Assembly (NCBI RefSeq): GCF_907164845.1
Contig: NZ_OU015430.1
Location: forward strand, 1,850,001 to 1,914,000
Length of the DNA: 64,000 bases
Origin: Lysobacter luteus
Lineage (GTDB): Bacteria; Pseudomonadota; Gammaproteobacteria; Xanthomonadales; Xanthomonadaceae
Direction: 5' to 3'
Part shown: positions 9,784 through 17,954 of the stretch, in pieces
How the letters are laid out: each line of letters opens with the position of its first letter
Position numbering within the stretch: position 1 is the first letter of the stretch
The notes under the pieces: generated by a model
What the model saw: the letters and a program-made list of their open reading frames with translations, nothing else
Databases searched by the model: none
What the model was told of the DNA's origin: nothing
Program-made: the position numbers and the translations under genes

Positions 9784-9799
9784 TTGGCACGCGGCTTGC
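9784..9799 (+). promoter_or_regulatory. Sigma-54 (RpoN) promoter of the fimbrial operon
   Basis: TTGGCACG (9784-9791), 4 nt, TTGC (9796-9799): an exact match to the -24/-12 consensus with GG and GC separated by 10 nt. The start is predicted near 9811, 43 nt before the first pilin ATG. Confidence 0.85.
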
Positions 9800-9853
9800 G
9801 TATGTCCTTGGCGACCTTTCCCGAACTGCGCCCAATGCGCCGGAGCTTCACCG

Positions 9854-10345
9854 ATGAATCTTGTCCAGACCGCTGTCCTCACCGCCCTGATTGCCGGCGG
9901 CGCCATGGCGCCTGCCTACGCCGAGACCAAGACCTCCACCTTCGATGTCACCATGAAGATCAAGAAGTCTTGCGATATCACCGCCACGGAAAACGTTGCG
10001 TTTGGCGAGCAGCTCGCTTCGGCCGGTTCGGTCGATGCAACGGGCTCCGTCAGCGTCAAGTGCACCAAGAACACCCCGTACCAGGTGAGCCTCAACGGCG
10101 GTGGCGCCGCTGATACGTCAGCACGGCGCATGCTGAGCGGCACGGCCGCCATCCCCTACCAGCTGTACCAGGAAGCCGGCCGTTCCACTGTCTGGGGCAA
10201 TACCGCCGCGGATGACAAGGAAGCGACCGGCACCGGGTTCAAGGGCGCTGCAACCAAGCATGTCGTTTATGCCCGCGCGACGCTGGACGGCGACCAGGTT
10301 GCCGGTGACTACACCGACACCGTCACCGCCACCGTGACGTTCTGA
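9854..10345 (+). CDS. Csu-type fimbrial subunit (spore coat U domain), first major pilin
   Basis: 163 residues with a Sec signal peptide of about 23 residues (ending APAYA). The mature part is one spore-coat-U (SCPU) domain: Cys40 and Cys70 in the usual disulfide positions, the NVAFGEQ strand, the RRMLSG and IPYQLYQ motifs, and a C-terminal donor-strand-like TVTATVTF. Proteins of this type are exported, handled by a PapD-like chaperone and polymerised through an usher. It is first in the cluster and just behind the sigma-54 promoter, so it is probably the main shaft subunit. Confidence 0.88.
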   Translation: MNLVQTAVLTALIAGGAMAPAYAETKTSTFDVTMKIKKSCDITATENVAFGEQLASAGSVDATGSVSVKCTKNTPYQVSLNGGGAADTSARRMLSGTAAIPYQLYQEAGRSTVWGNTAADDKEATGTGFKGAATKHVVYARATLDGDQVAGDYTDTVTATVTF

Positions 10346-10452
10346 ACCAAATGGCATCGAGCCGTCCTCATGTCTGTAACGGCCGGGAGCGCATGGGCGT
10401 GCGTCAAGCCGCCCATGCCGCTTTGTCCCGGTAGCCCGGGACCATTGCTGAC

Positions 10453-10971
10453 ATGAAGTTGAGTACGCCGGTAGTTTGCGCGGCGCTTCTTGGCTTCGCT
10501 TTGATGGCTCCCCAGGCACGGGCGGAATCGCTCGTGACCGATTTCGATGTCTACCTCGATGTAGCCGCAAGTTGCAGCTTCACCGGCACCAAGGATATTG
10601 CGTTTGGCAACCGCGCCGTCGTACCCGGGCAGCAACTCGAGGCATCCGGCTACTTGAAGGTCCGCTGCAATGTCCCGGTCGCCTACAAGATCAGCCTCGA
10701 CGATGGCCTGCACGGCAGTGGCATCTCTGATCGACGGATGAAGGCGAGCTCGGGAGACACCATTGCCTACCAGCTCTACAGCGGAAACAGCAGTGCTCGA
10801 CCATGCAGCTCCGCAGGCGGCGTGCAATGGGGCGACGCGAGTGGCGGGTGCATCTACAACGCTTCGTTCGGGGGCACCGAGCAGTCGATACCGGTGCTCG
10901 GAAGGCTCACGATCGATGACCCGGGCGCCGGCAGCTACAGTGACACCATCACAGCAACCATCACCTACTGA
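10453..10971 (+). CDS. Csu-type fimbrial subunit (spore coat U domain), second pilin
   Basis: 172 residues, signal peptide about 1-24 (ending PQARA), then one SCPU domain: Cys41 pairing with the Cys of VRCNVPVAYKISL, an extra pair of Cys in the middle (RPCSSAGG and SGGCIYN), and TITATITY at the end. It is a paralogue of the preceding pilin, 107 nt downstream. The chaperone gene begins 1 nt after its stop, so it belongs to the same transcript. Probably a minor or adaptor subunit; that role is inferred. Confidence 0.87.
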   Translation: MKLSTPVVCAALLGFALMAPQARAESLVTDFDVYLDVAASCSFTGTKDIAFGNRAVVPGQQLEASGYLKVRCNVPVAYKISLDDGLHGSGISDRRMKASSGDTIAYQLYSGNSSARPCSSAGGVQWGDASGGCIYNASFGGTEQSIPVLGRLTIDDPGAGSYSDTITATITY

Positions 10972-10972
10972 A

Positions 10973-11740
10973 ATGGCGACTGACTTCTCCCACGCGATGA
11001 GCCGGAGACCTCCCACGGCGTGGGCCCGGATCACACTGGCGGCGCTGGCGTGCTTCTGCATCCCTGCGTTTGCCGCGAGTCTCCAGGTCGCACCTACGCT
11101 GGTGGAACTCGCTGCGAGCGAGCGCGGTGAAGCCGTGTGGCTTACCAACACTGCGGCCGACACCCCGACACGCGCGCAAGTGCGTTTGTTTCGCTGGACC
11201 CAGAAGAACGGCGAGGACATCCTCGAGCCAACCAGCGATCTCGCCATAAGTCCGCCGCTGACCGAGTTGGCAGGTGGTGCGCAGCAACTGGTACGCGTCA
11301 TCCGCACCGGCCCGCCGCCAACGGGTGCCGAAGCCAGCTATCGAATCATTGTCGACGAGGTTCCGCGCGCGGAATCCTCCGACCAGACGGGGCTGAACTT
11401 CCTGCTGCGATATTCGATTCCGGTGTTCGTACTGCCCGTAACCGAAGCGCCCATCGGCTACGACCTCGCGCCTCGCCTGGAAAGTACGGGCGAGCAGGTG
11501 ATGCTGGTGGTGACCAACCGTGGGCTCCAGCACGCCCAGATCGCCGACCTCTCGTACGTTGACCGGAGTGGCGCGCGCCACGAACTCATGAGTGGGCTGG
11601 TTGGCTATGTCTTGCCCGGCCAGACGATGCGTTGGTCGCTTCCATCAGCCGGCAGGGATTACTCCGGCGGCAGTTTCAAGGCACGGATCAATGGCGAAGC
11701 TGTCGAGCAGACGCTCAAGCTCCACCCTGCGTCGGGTTAA
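10973..11740 (+). CDS. Periplasmic fimbrial chaperone (PapD-like, Csu type)
   Basis: 255 residues with an N-terminal signal (ACFCIPAFAA). The mature part has the two Ig-like domains of PapD-type chaperones: a G1-like strand LTELAGGAQQLVRVIRTGPP and FLLRYSIPVFVLP in the Csu-family arrangement. Start at 10973, 1 nt after the pilin stop; an alternative ATG at 10997 (MSRRPPTAW) also leaves a signal peptide. Overlaps the usher start by 50 nt. It stabilises the pilins and delivers them to the usher. Confidence 0.9.
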   Translation: MATDFSHAMSRRPPTAWARITLAALACFCIPAFAASLQVAPTLVELAASERGEAVWLTNTAADTPTRAQVRLFRWTQKNGEDILEPTSDLAISPPLTELAGGAQQLVRVIRTGPPPTGAEASYRIIVDEVPRAESSDQTGLNFLLRYSIPVFVLPVTEAPIGYDLAPRLESTGEQVMLVVTNRGLQHAQIADLSYVDRSGARHELMSGLVGYVLPGQTMRWSLPSAGRDYSGGSFKARINGEAVEQTLKLHPASG

Positions 11741-14075
11741 GCCGCTGCTGTTGGCTGCCCTCTGGCTGCCCGCGAATGTGCTTGCCGTCACCACTGCGGT
11801 ACCGCTGCTTGAACCCGACCCGCCCGGCCAGGCGGACATCACGCTGTACCTGGACGTCGAGCTGAACCAGCAGGCGACCGGCCTTTTGTTGCCGTTCGTT
11901 TCACGCAACGGGCGTCTGTACGCGAGCCCCGATACGCTCTCCCGGCTTGACTTCCAGGTAGCCGATGCTGGGCCCGGAGAGCTGATCGCGCTGGATCAGC
12001 TGCGCGGCGTGGAGGTGCACTACGACGCCTCGATGCAGCGGGTGTCGATCTCCGCGCCGCTGTCGCAGCTTGACCTGCAGACCACCATCGTGGGAGTCGA
12101 TCGAACCGAGGTAGTCCCGGCAACCAATTCGCCCGGATTGCTGCTCAACTACGATCTCTACGTCAATCACGGTGACCTCTCCAGCAACGCCACCGCTTTT
12201 GCGGAGCTGCGGGCGTTTGGAGGCAAGCTCGGCGTCTTCAGTACCACCGCAGTGACGAGGGCGTTTCGCACTTCGGAGACGGACTGGAGCGGAGACAGCG
12301 TGCGTCTGGATTCGAGCTGGGACCTGGCCTTCCCGCAATCCATGTTGAGCCTGCGCGTCGGCGATGTCACAACCGGCAATCTCAGCTGGACCCGTGCCGT
12401 GCGGGTCGGCGGCATTCGTATCGGTCGCGACTTCGGGCTGCAGCCCTATCGCGTGACCACGCCCCTGCCCGCGTTCCTGGGCGAAGCGGCCGTCCCCTCG
12501 CAACTCGAGCTCTACGTCAACGGAGTCCGCCAGTATTCCGGCGAAATTCCGGTCGGCCCCTTTCAGCTGATCTCCCAACCGGGCATCAACGGCTCGGGTA
12601 ACGCGCAGGTGGTCATCACCGACGCGTTTGGCGCCGTCCGGACCCTTGATTTCCCGTTCTACGCAACCCAGAGCCTCCTGGCCCGGGGACTGTCCGACTG
12701 GTCGGTCACCGCTGGCCTGGTCCGCGAAGACTACGGCTTGCGCTCGTTCTCCTATGGCGACGCGCTCGTTGGCAGTGGCGAATGGCGCTACGGCGTCAGC
12801 GACGACCTGACGGTGGAGGCGCATGGCGAGGGTGGCGACGGCCTTGCCAACGTCGGGGCCGGAGCCGTGTGGTCCATGGGTCAACTCGGCGTGGTCAGCG
12901 CGTCGTACACCGATAGTCGCTGGGATCAACACACTGGCTCGCAGACCGCCCTCGCCTACAGCTGGAACAGTCCCCGTTTCAACCTGTCGTTGAGTACCCA
13001 GCGCACCCACGGTGACTACCGGGACATCGCCTCCGGATACGGGCAGGCGCCCGCAAGGATCAGTGAACGTGCATTGGTTGGCTGGAACGCGCCTTCCGTC
13101 GGCAACATCGGCGCGAGCTATCTTCGACTTCAATATCCCGGGGCCGAGGCGAGCCGGTACGCGAGCACGTACTGGAACCGGAGTTTCGGCGGGAACTCGG
13201 CGCTCAATCTGAGCGTCAACCAGAATCTGGACGACAGCGAGGATCGCAGCCTGTATCTGGGGATCTCGGTCAGCCTGGGTGAACGTCGCATGCTCAACAC
13301 CTCGTTGCAGCGCAATGCCGGACGCGACAGCATAAATGTCGACGCCAGCCAATCGGTTCCCACGGATGGCGGGCTGAGCTGGCGACTCCAGGCCAGCCAC
13401 CTGGATCCCGATGCCTACCAGGGGCTGGCCGAAGCCGGTTGGCTGGGGGATTACGGTCAAGTCAGCGGTGGCGTCGCGGGCGGCGGCGAAAGCTGGTACG
13501 GGTACGCGGGCGCCAACGGCGGGCTCGTGTTGATGAGTGGCGATGTATTTGCATCGCGCCGCGTCAACGATGCGTTCGCGGTCGTCTCGACCGGCGACAT
13601 TCCCGGCGTTCCGGTAAAACTGGAGAACCGGTTGGTCGGCAGCAGCAACGACAACGGCCTGCTACTCGTGACCCCACTGAACGCCTGGCAGCGGAACCGG
13701 CTGGCAATCGATCCGATGGATCTCCCGGCAGACATGAGGCTCGGCAAGGTGGAAATGTTCGCGGTGCCAAGTGACCGGGCCGGCACCGAAGTCCAGTTCG
13801 AGATACAGCCCGTGCGTGCGGCGGTCGTGGTCCTGCATGATGCTGGAGGCGTCCCTCTCGCCGTCGGGAGCAGTGCCGCGCTCATCGACAATCCAGCGTC
13901 GGCCGCGTTCGTCGGGTATGACGGCGAGGTCTACCTGGACCTGCTCGGTGACGACAACGTCCTTCAGGTCACAACGCCCGAAGGCGTCTGTCGGGTCAGC
14001 TTCGAATACCCCATCTCGCCGGAACCGATTCCCCGAATCGGTCCGTTGACCTGCATACCGGAGGCTTTGCCATGA
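11691..14075 (+). CDS. Outer-membrane fimbrial usher
   Basis: 794 residues: a signal peptide (LAALWLPANVLA), an N-terminal chaperone-binding domain, then a large beta-barrel with plug. Usher motifs are visible: ELYVNGVRQYSGEIPVGPF, TDAFGAVRTLDFPFYATQ, WSVTAGLVREDYGLRSFSYG and the C-terminal domain ending in CRVSFEYP. The start at 11691 is preferred because it precedes the signal peptide and has an AAGG ribosome site; an earlier in-frame ATG lies deep in the chaperone. Overlaps the next gene by 4 nt. Forms the pore for pilus assembly. Confidence 0.93.
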   Translation: MAKLSSRRSSSTLRRVKPLLLAALWLPANVLAVTTAVPLLEPDPPGQADITLYLDVELNQQATGLLLPFVSRNGRLYASPDTLSRLDFQVADAGPGELIALDQLRGVEVHYDASMQRVSISAPLSQLDLQTTIVGVDRTEVVPATNSPGLLLNYDLYVNHGDLSSNATAFAELRAFGGKLGVFSTTAVTRAFRTSETDWSGDSVRLDSSWDLAFPQSMLSLRVGDVTTGNLSWTRAVRVGGIRIGRDFGLQPYRVTTPLPAFLGEAAVPSQLELYVNGVRQYSGEIPVGPFQLISQPGINGSGNAQVVITDAFGAVRTLDFPFYATQSLLARGLSDWSVTAGLVREDYGLRSFSYGDALVGSGEWRYGVSDDLTVEAHGEGGDGLANVGAGAVWSMGQLGVVSASYTDSRWDQHTGSQTALAYSWNSPRFNLSLSTQRTHGDYRDIASGYGQAPARISERALVGWNAPSVGNIGASYLRLQYPGAEASRYASTYWNRSFGGNSALNLSVNQNLDDSEDRSLYLGISVSLGERRMLNTSLQRNAGRDSINVDASQSVPTDGGLSWRLQASHLDPDAYQGLAEAGWLGDYGQVSGGVAGGGESWYGYAGANGGLVLMSGDVFASRRVNDAFAVVSTGDIPGVPVKLENRLVGSSNDNGLLLVTPLNAWQRNRLAIDPMDLPADMRLGKVEMFAVPSDRAGTEVQFEIQPVRAAVVVLHDAGGVPLAVGSSAALIDNPASAAFVGYDGEVYLDLLGDDNVLQVTTPEGVCRVSFEYPISPEPIPRIGPLTCIPEALP

Positions 14076-15091
14076 ATTGGCTGCGTACCCTAGTCGTAGT
14101 TTCGCTGGCAATCTCGGGATATCTGTTCGGTATCTTGGAGGCCCGGGCCGGGACCACGTGTACGGCCGATATGTCCAATCTGGCATTCGGCAATGCGAGT
14201 ACGACTACGGCGTCGATCACTTATAAATGCGAGACCGACACCTTCCCGTCAGCCGCGGACACGGCGGTCTTGCAAATGTGCTTCGCCATCGGAGAAGGCA
14301 GGTCTCCTGGAAGCACAGTGGCCCAACGGAGCATGAATGACGGGGTGGACAAGCTGTATTTCAATGTTTCAAAGGATCCGGGCGCGCCTTCGAACGATTG
14401 GGGCAACACGCCAGGAACCTACAAGAGGGTGGCGATTGAAGTTCCTCTGTCCGCATCGGGGTTTCTGGGGTTGCGGAGAACTGGTTCCGCTACAGGCAAC
14501 GTTACGGTTTATGGCCGCATTCCCTCGCGACTCGGCGCAGCAGCAGGCACTTATACGAACGAGTTCCAGGCAGGCGATACAACCCTGATGTATCGCTACA
14601 ACGACACGCTTTTCGGATCTGGCGACCCGGTGGACTGCCAGAGTGGTGGCGCGCCGGGCGTGCCCGACGCATTCCCATTCAAGGCGACTGCCGCGGTCCT
14701 AGGCAGTTGCTCGGTCGTCACCGCGAGCAACATGAACTTCACGCCTGGCGGAATGCCGTTGTCGGGCACGAGTACCGGCAATCTCGCCAGTAGTTCAACC
14801 ATTGGACTCACCTGCACCAACCGAACCGCCTGGCAGGTGGGGCTGGATGAAGGGCTGTACCCGAGCGCCGGCGTTCGGCGCATGTGCAACACCGACGGGG
14901 CCTGCCTCAGCTACCAACTTACCCAGCCCGATGGTGCCACCCCGTGGGGCGACGACCTCGACGTCAACACCGTCGTTGGCATCAGCGAAGGCAGCCGACA
15001 GTCTCTGACCGTCCATGGTCGGGTCAACGACCAGCCCCTTACCCAGGCTGGCCGCTACAGCGATACCGTCAAGGTCATCCTGACGTACTGA
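14072..15091 (+). CDS. Two-domain spore-coat-U protein, probable fimbrial tip adhesin
   Basis: 339 residues: a signal peptide (about 1-27, ending LEARA), then two SCPU domains. The first is about 28-195 (CTADMSNLAFGNAS) and the second about 210-339 (GSCSVVTASNMNFTP, ending SDTVKVILTY). Overlap with the usher stop is ATGA, so it is the last gene of the pilin-pilin-chaperone-usher-tip set, as in Acinetobacter csuE. The N-terminal domain lacks a clear donor-strand C-terminus, as expected for a tip subunit that ends the fibre. Confidence 0.85.
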   Translation: MNWLRTLVVVSLAISGYLFGILEARAGTTCTADMSNLAFGNASTTTASITYKCETDTFPSAADTAVLQMCFAIGEGRSPGSTVAQRSMNDGVDKLYFNVSKDPGAPSNDWGNTPGTYKRVAIEVPLSASGFLGLRRTGSATGNVTVYGRIPSRLGAAAGTYTNEFQAGDTTLMYRYNDTLFGSGDPVDCQSGGAPGVPDAFPFKATAAVLGSCSVVTASNMNFTPGGMPLSGTSTGNLASSSTIGLTCTNRTAWQVGLDEGLYPSAGVRRMCNTDGACLSYQLTQPDGATPWGDDLDVNTVVGISEGSRQSLTVHGRVNDQPLTQAGRYSDTVKVILTY

Positions 15092-15197
15092 TCCGTGCGA
15101 CCACTGCGCCGCAGCCACGCTAAAAGCCAGCGAAATCGAGCAACGGTCCGGACCAATTTGTAACGAACGCCACAGAAACGCGGTCCCGCGGCTATCG

Positions 15198-15213
15198 GCG
15201 GCTCAATTTTTGC
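15198..15213 (+). promoter_or_regulatory. Sigma-54-like promoter before the short pilin-like gene
   Basis: GG at 15200-15201, ten nt, GC at 15212-15213 within TTTTTGCT; the -12 half is good and the -24 half (GCGGCTCA) is only partial. The start would be near 15225, about 50 nt before the ATG at 15277. Confidence 0.4.
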
Positions 15214-15276
15214 TTGGGCCGGCCGACAGATCAACTGATCCCTCCCACCCTGATCAGTGGGCCATCGGAGCAGTTG

Positions 15277-15588
15277 ATGCGTATTTTCAGAGTTGCGACG
15301 GCCTTGGCCGTGCTCGGCATGGCACTGACCACCCCGTGCGCCGCCATTGGCGCTTCGATCAAGGTGGGCATCACGATTGTCACGGGTTGCAATGCCAGTA
15401 CAGCAAGCTACTCCGACCACGCCTCCACTCCTGCGATACATGCCGACTGTTCAAAGAACACGCCCTTCAACGTGCTGGTGGGCCAGCGTCCCATGACAGA
15501 TGGTCGGTCCAGGCCTGCTCACGTTCCTGGCGAAGCCCAGTTAGCGGGACCGGACCAGAATTTTCGAATCGCGACGCTGACCTTTTGA
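15277..15588 (+). CDS. Short exported protein resembling a truncated spore-coat-U pilin
   Basis: 103 residues with a signal peptide (MRIFRVATALAVLGMALTTP, cleavage near CAAIGA). The mature 75 residues keep pieces of an SCPU domain: SIKVGITIVTGCNAS like the first Cys strand, IHADCSKNTPFNVLVG like the second Cys strand (compare KCTKNTPYQVSL in the first pilin), and a terminal FRIATLTF like the donor strand. The central part is missing (mature pilins here are about 140). Either a degenerate pilin or a small regulator/terminator of polymerisation. An in-frame upstream ATG at 15214 is not favoured, as it lacks a signal. Confidence 0.6.
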   Translation: MRIFRVATALAVLGMALTTPCAAIGASIKVGITIVTGCNASTASYSDHASTPAIHADCSKNTPFNVLVGQRPMTDGRSRPAHVPGEAQLAGPDQNFRIATLTF

Positions 15589-15663
15589 CGCGCCAACCTG
15601 GACAGCCGCTTCAAGGCAATATCCGTTCCACGGCACGCAATCGCGTTGTCAGCGGACATCTTC

Positions 15664-15692
15664 TTGCGCCCCGACGCGGGCGCGCGTATCCT
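15664..15692 (+). promoter_or_regulatory. rpsB promoter
   Basis: TTGCGC (15664-15669), exactly 17 nt, TATCCT (15687-15692). The predicted start near 15699 leaves an untranslated leader of about 245 nt before rpsB. Confidence 0.6.
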
Positions 15693-15698
15693 TGATCG

Positions 15699-15944
15699 GC
15701 TGCGCAAGCCTTGTGCTTCCGTTCCGCCCACGCCGGGCGTCACCGGCGAATCCACACCCGCTGTAGAAACCCCGTGCCGGGGTGTTCCGTTGGAGTCGTG
15801 GGCGTCAGCCCATCAAGCGCCATCTGGAATTCGGCCACGGAAGCAGCGGGGAAGCTCAACCCCGGAATCCTTTGCCCTGGCCCATGCCCGGGCAGCCGCC
15901 CCAACCTTTCCGGCGGCCGGATTCCCATATCGGAGTGTCAAGCA
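15699..15944 (+). promoter_or_regulatory. Long rpsB 5' leader, possible S2 autoregulatory region
   Basis: A 246-nt stretch with no credible gene, between the predicted promoter and rpsB. It contains a strong small hairpin (ACCCCG/CGGGGT around 15776-15785). Long structured rpsB leaders that bind S2 are known in gammaproteobacteria. Family match was not tested; it would need a covariance-model search. Confidence 0.4.
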
Positions 15945-16793
15945 ATGCCCCAGATCACCATGCGCCAGATGCTGGAAGCCGGCGTCCACTTCGGCCACCA
16001 GACCCGTTACTGGAACCCGAAGATGGGCCCGTACATCTTCGGCGCCCGCGGCAAGATCCACATCATCAACCTCGAGAAGACCGTTCCGCTGTTCAACGAC
16101 GCGATGAACTTCATCTCGGGCATCGCCCAGAAGCGCGGCATGATCCTGTTCCTGGGCACCAAGCGCAGCGCGCGCGAGGCGATCAAGGAAGAGGCCGAGC
16201 GTTGCGGCATGCCGTACATGAACCAGCGTTGGCTCGGCGGCACCCTGACCAACTTCGCCACGGTCAAGAAGTCGGTGTCGCGCCTGAAGGAGCTGGAAGC
16301 GGCCGAGACCGACGGCACCTTCGAGAAGCTGGTCAAGCACGAAGTGCTGGGCCTGCGTCGCGAGCGCGACAAGAAGGAAGCCTCGCTGGGCGGCATCAAG
16401 GAGATGAACCGCCTGCCCGACGCGCTGTTCGTGATCGACATCGGCCACGAAGACATCGCGATCAAGGAAGCCCGCAAGCTCGGGATCCCGGTCGTGGCGG
16501 TGGTCGACACCAACTACGACCCGGCCCTGGTCGACTACGCGATCCCGGGTAACGACGACGCCATCCGGGCCGTCCAGCTGTACGCCCGTGCCGCCGCCGA
16601 CGCCGTGCTGGAAGGCAAGGCCGCCGCGCCGCAGGCGGCCAGCGTCCGCGAGGAAGACTTCAACGCCGAAGGCGAAGCCGGCGACAAGCCGCGCCGCGCC
16701 CCGGCCAAGAAGGCCGCCCCGAAGAAGGAAGCCGCCAAGGCCGAGGACAAGCCCGCCGAGGGTGAGTCGGCTGAAGCACCGGCCGCCGAGTAA
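15945..16793 (+). CDS. rpsB: 30S ribosomal protein S2
   Basis: Ribosomal protein S2 of the small subunit. The start [19 protein letters not shown] follows a GGAG ribosome site; signatures GQRW-like [12 protein letters not shown] and [12 protein letters not shown] are present. 282 residues, against 241 in E. coli: the last 45 or so form a low-complexity Ala/Lys/Glu/Pro tail ([20 protein letters not shown]). First gene of rpsB-tsf. Confidence 0.98.
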   Translation: MPQITMRQMLEAGVHFGHQTRYWNPKMGPYIFGARGKIHIINLEKTVPLFNDAMNFISGIAQKRGMILFLGTKRSAREAIKEEAERCGMPYMNQRWLGGTLTNFATVKKSVSRLKELEAAETDGTFEKLVKHEVLGLRRERDKKEASLGGIKEMNRLPDALFVIDIGHEDIAIKEARKLGIPVVAVVDTNYDPALVDYAIPGNDDAIRAVQLYARAAADAVLEGKAAAPQAASVREEDFNAEGEAGDKPRRAPAKKAAPKKEAAKAEDKPAEGESAEAPAAE

Positions 16794-16805
16794 GCGCGAT
16801 GTCAT

Positions 16806-16831
16806 GCGGCCGCGCCATGCTGCGCGGCCGC
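16806..16831 (+). terminator. rpsB-tsf intercistronic hairpin
   Basis: Perfect 10-bp GC stem (16806-16815 with 16822-16831), 6-nt loop, followed by a weak ACTTTCC. Probably a partial terminator or processing stem that lowers tsf relative to rpsB, as in E. coli. Confidence 0.5.
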
Positions 16832-16839
16832 ACTTTCCT

Positions 16840-16911
16840 GTAGGAGCGGCTTCAGCCGCGATCCGTAACGGACGGCAGCTCGCATCCCGTCGCGGCTGAA
16901 GCCGCTCCTAC
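16840..16911 (+). repeat. Paired REP elements (GTAG type) between rpsB and tsf
   Basis: Two 22-nt copies in inverted orientation, 16840-16861 and 16890-16911, separated by 28 nt. Each begins GTAGGAGCGGCTTC and contains its own small palindrome (CGGCTTCAGCCG). This is the REP class with a GTAG head known from Stenotrophomonas and relatives. It can fold into one long hairpin. Confidence 0.85.
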
Positions 16912-16938
16912 ACACCCCCGAATTCAGAGGTAACCCCC

Positions 16939-17808
<870 letters not shown>

Positions 17809-17829
17809 GCCACCCGTCATGCATCAAGA

Positions 17830-17861
17830 GGCCGCGGGCAACCCCCGCGGCCTTTTTTTTT
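17830..17861 (+). terminator. Intrinsic terminator of rpsB-tsf
   Basis: 9-bp stem (17830-17838 with 17844-17852), 5-nt loop, then nine T (17853-17861). Confidence 0.95.
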
Positions 17862-17880
17862 GCGTCCTGCACAAAGAACA

Positions 17881-17900
17881 GGGCCGCCTTGCGGCGGCCC
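17881..17900 (-). terminator. Hairpin downstream of the TonB receptor
   Basis: 8-bp stem with a 4-nt loop, followed on the minus strand by a T-rich TGTTCTTT. Probable terminator of the receptor gene, convergent with the tsf terminator. Confidence 0.55.
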
Positions 17901-17916
17901 GAATGAGAGAGAGACA

Positions 17917-17949
17917 CCCGGCGCGGCAAACGACCGCGCCGGGATTTTT
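17917..17949 (+). terminator. Second convergent hairpin with T-tract on the plus strand
   Basis: 10-bp stem (17917-17926 with 17934-17943), 7-nt loop, then ATTTTT. Backs up the tsf terminator and protects the receptor's 3' end. Confidence 0.6.
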
Positions 17950-17954
17950 GTCGC

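Noticed and set aside
16840-16911. REP pair as a terminator of rpsB
   Set aside because: No T-run follows and tsf needs transcription through it; it fits the GTAG REP class instead.
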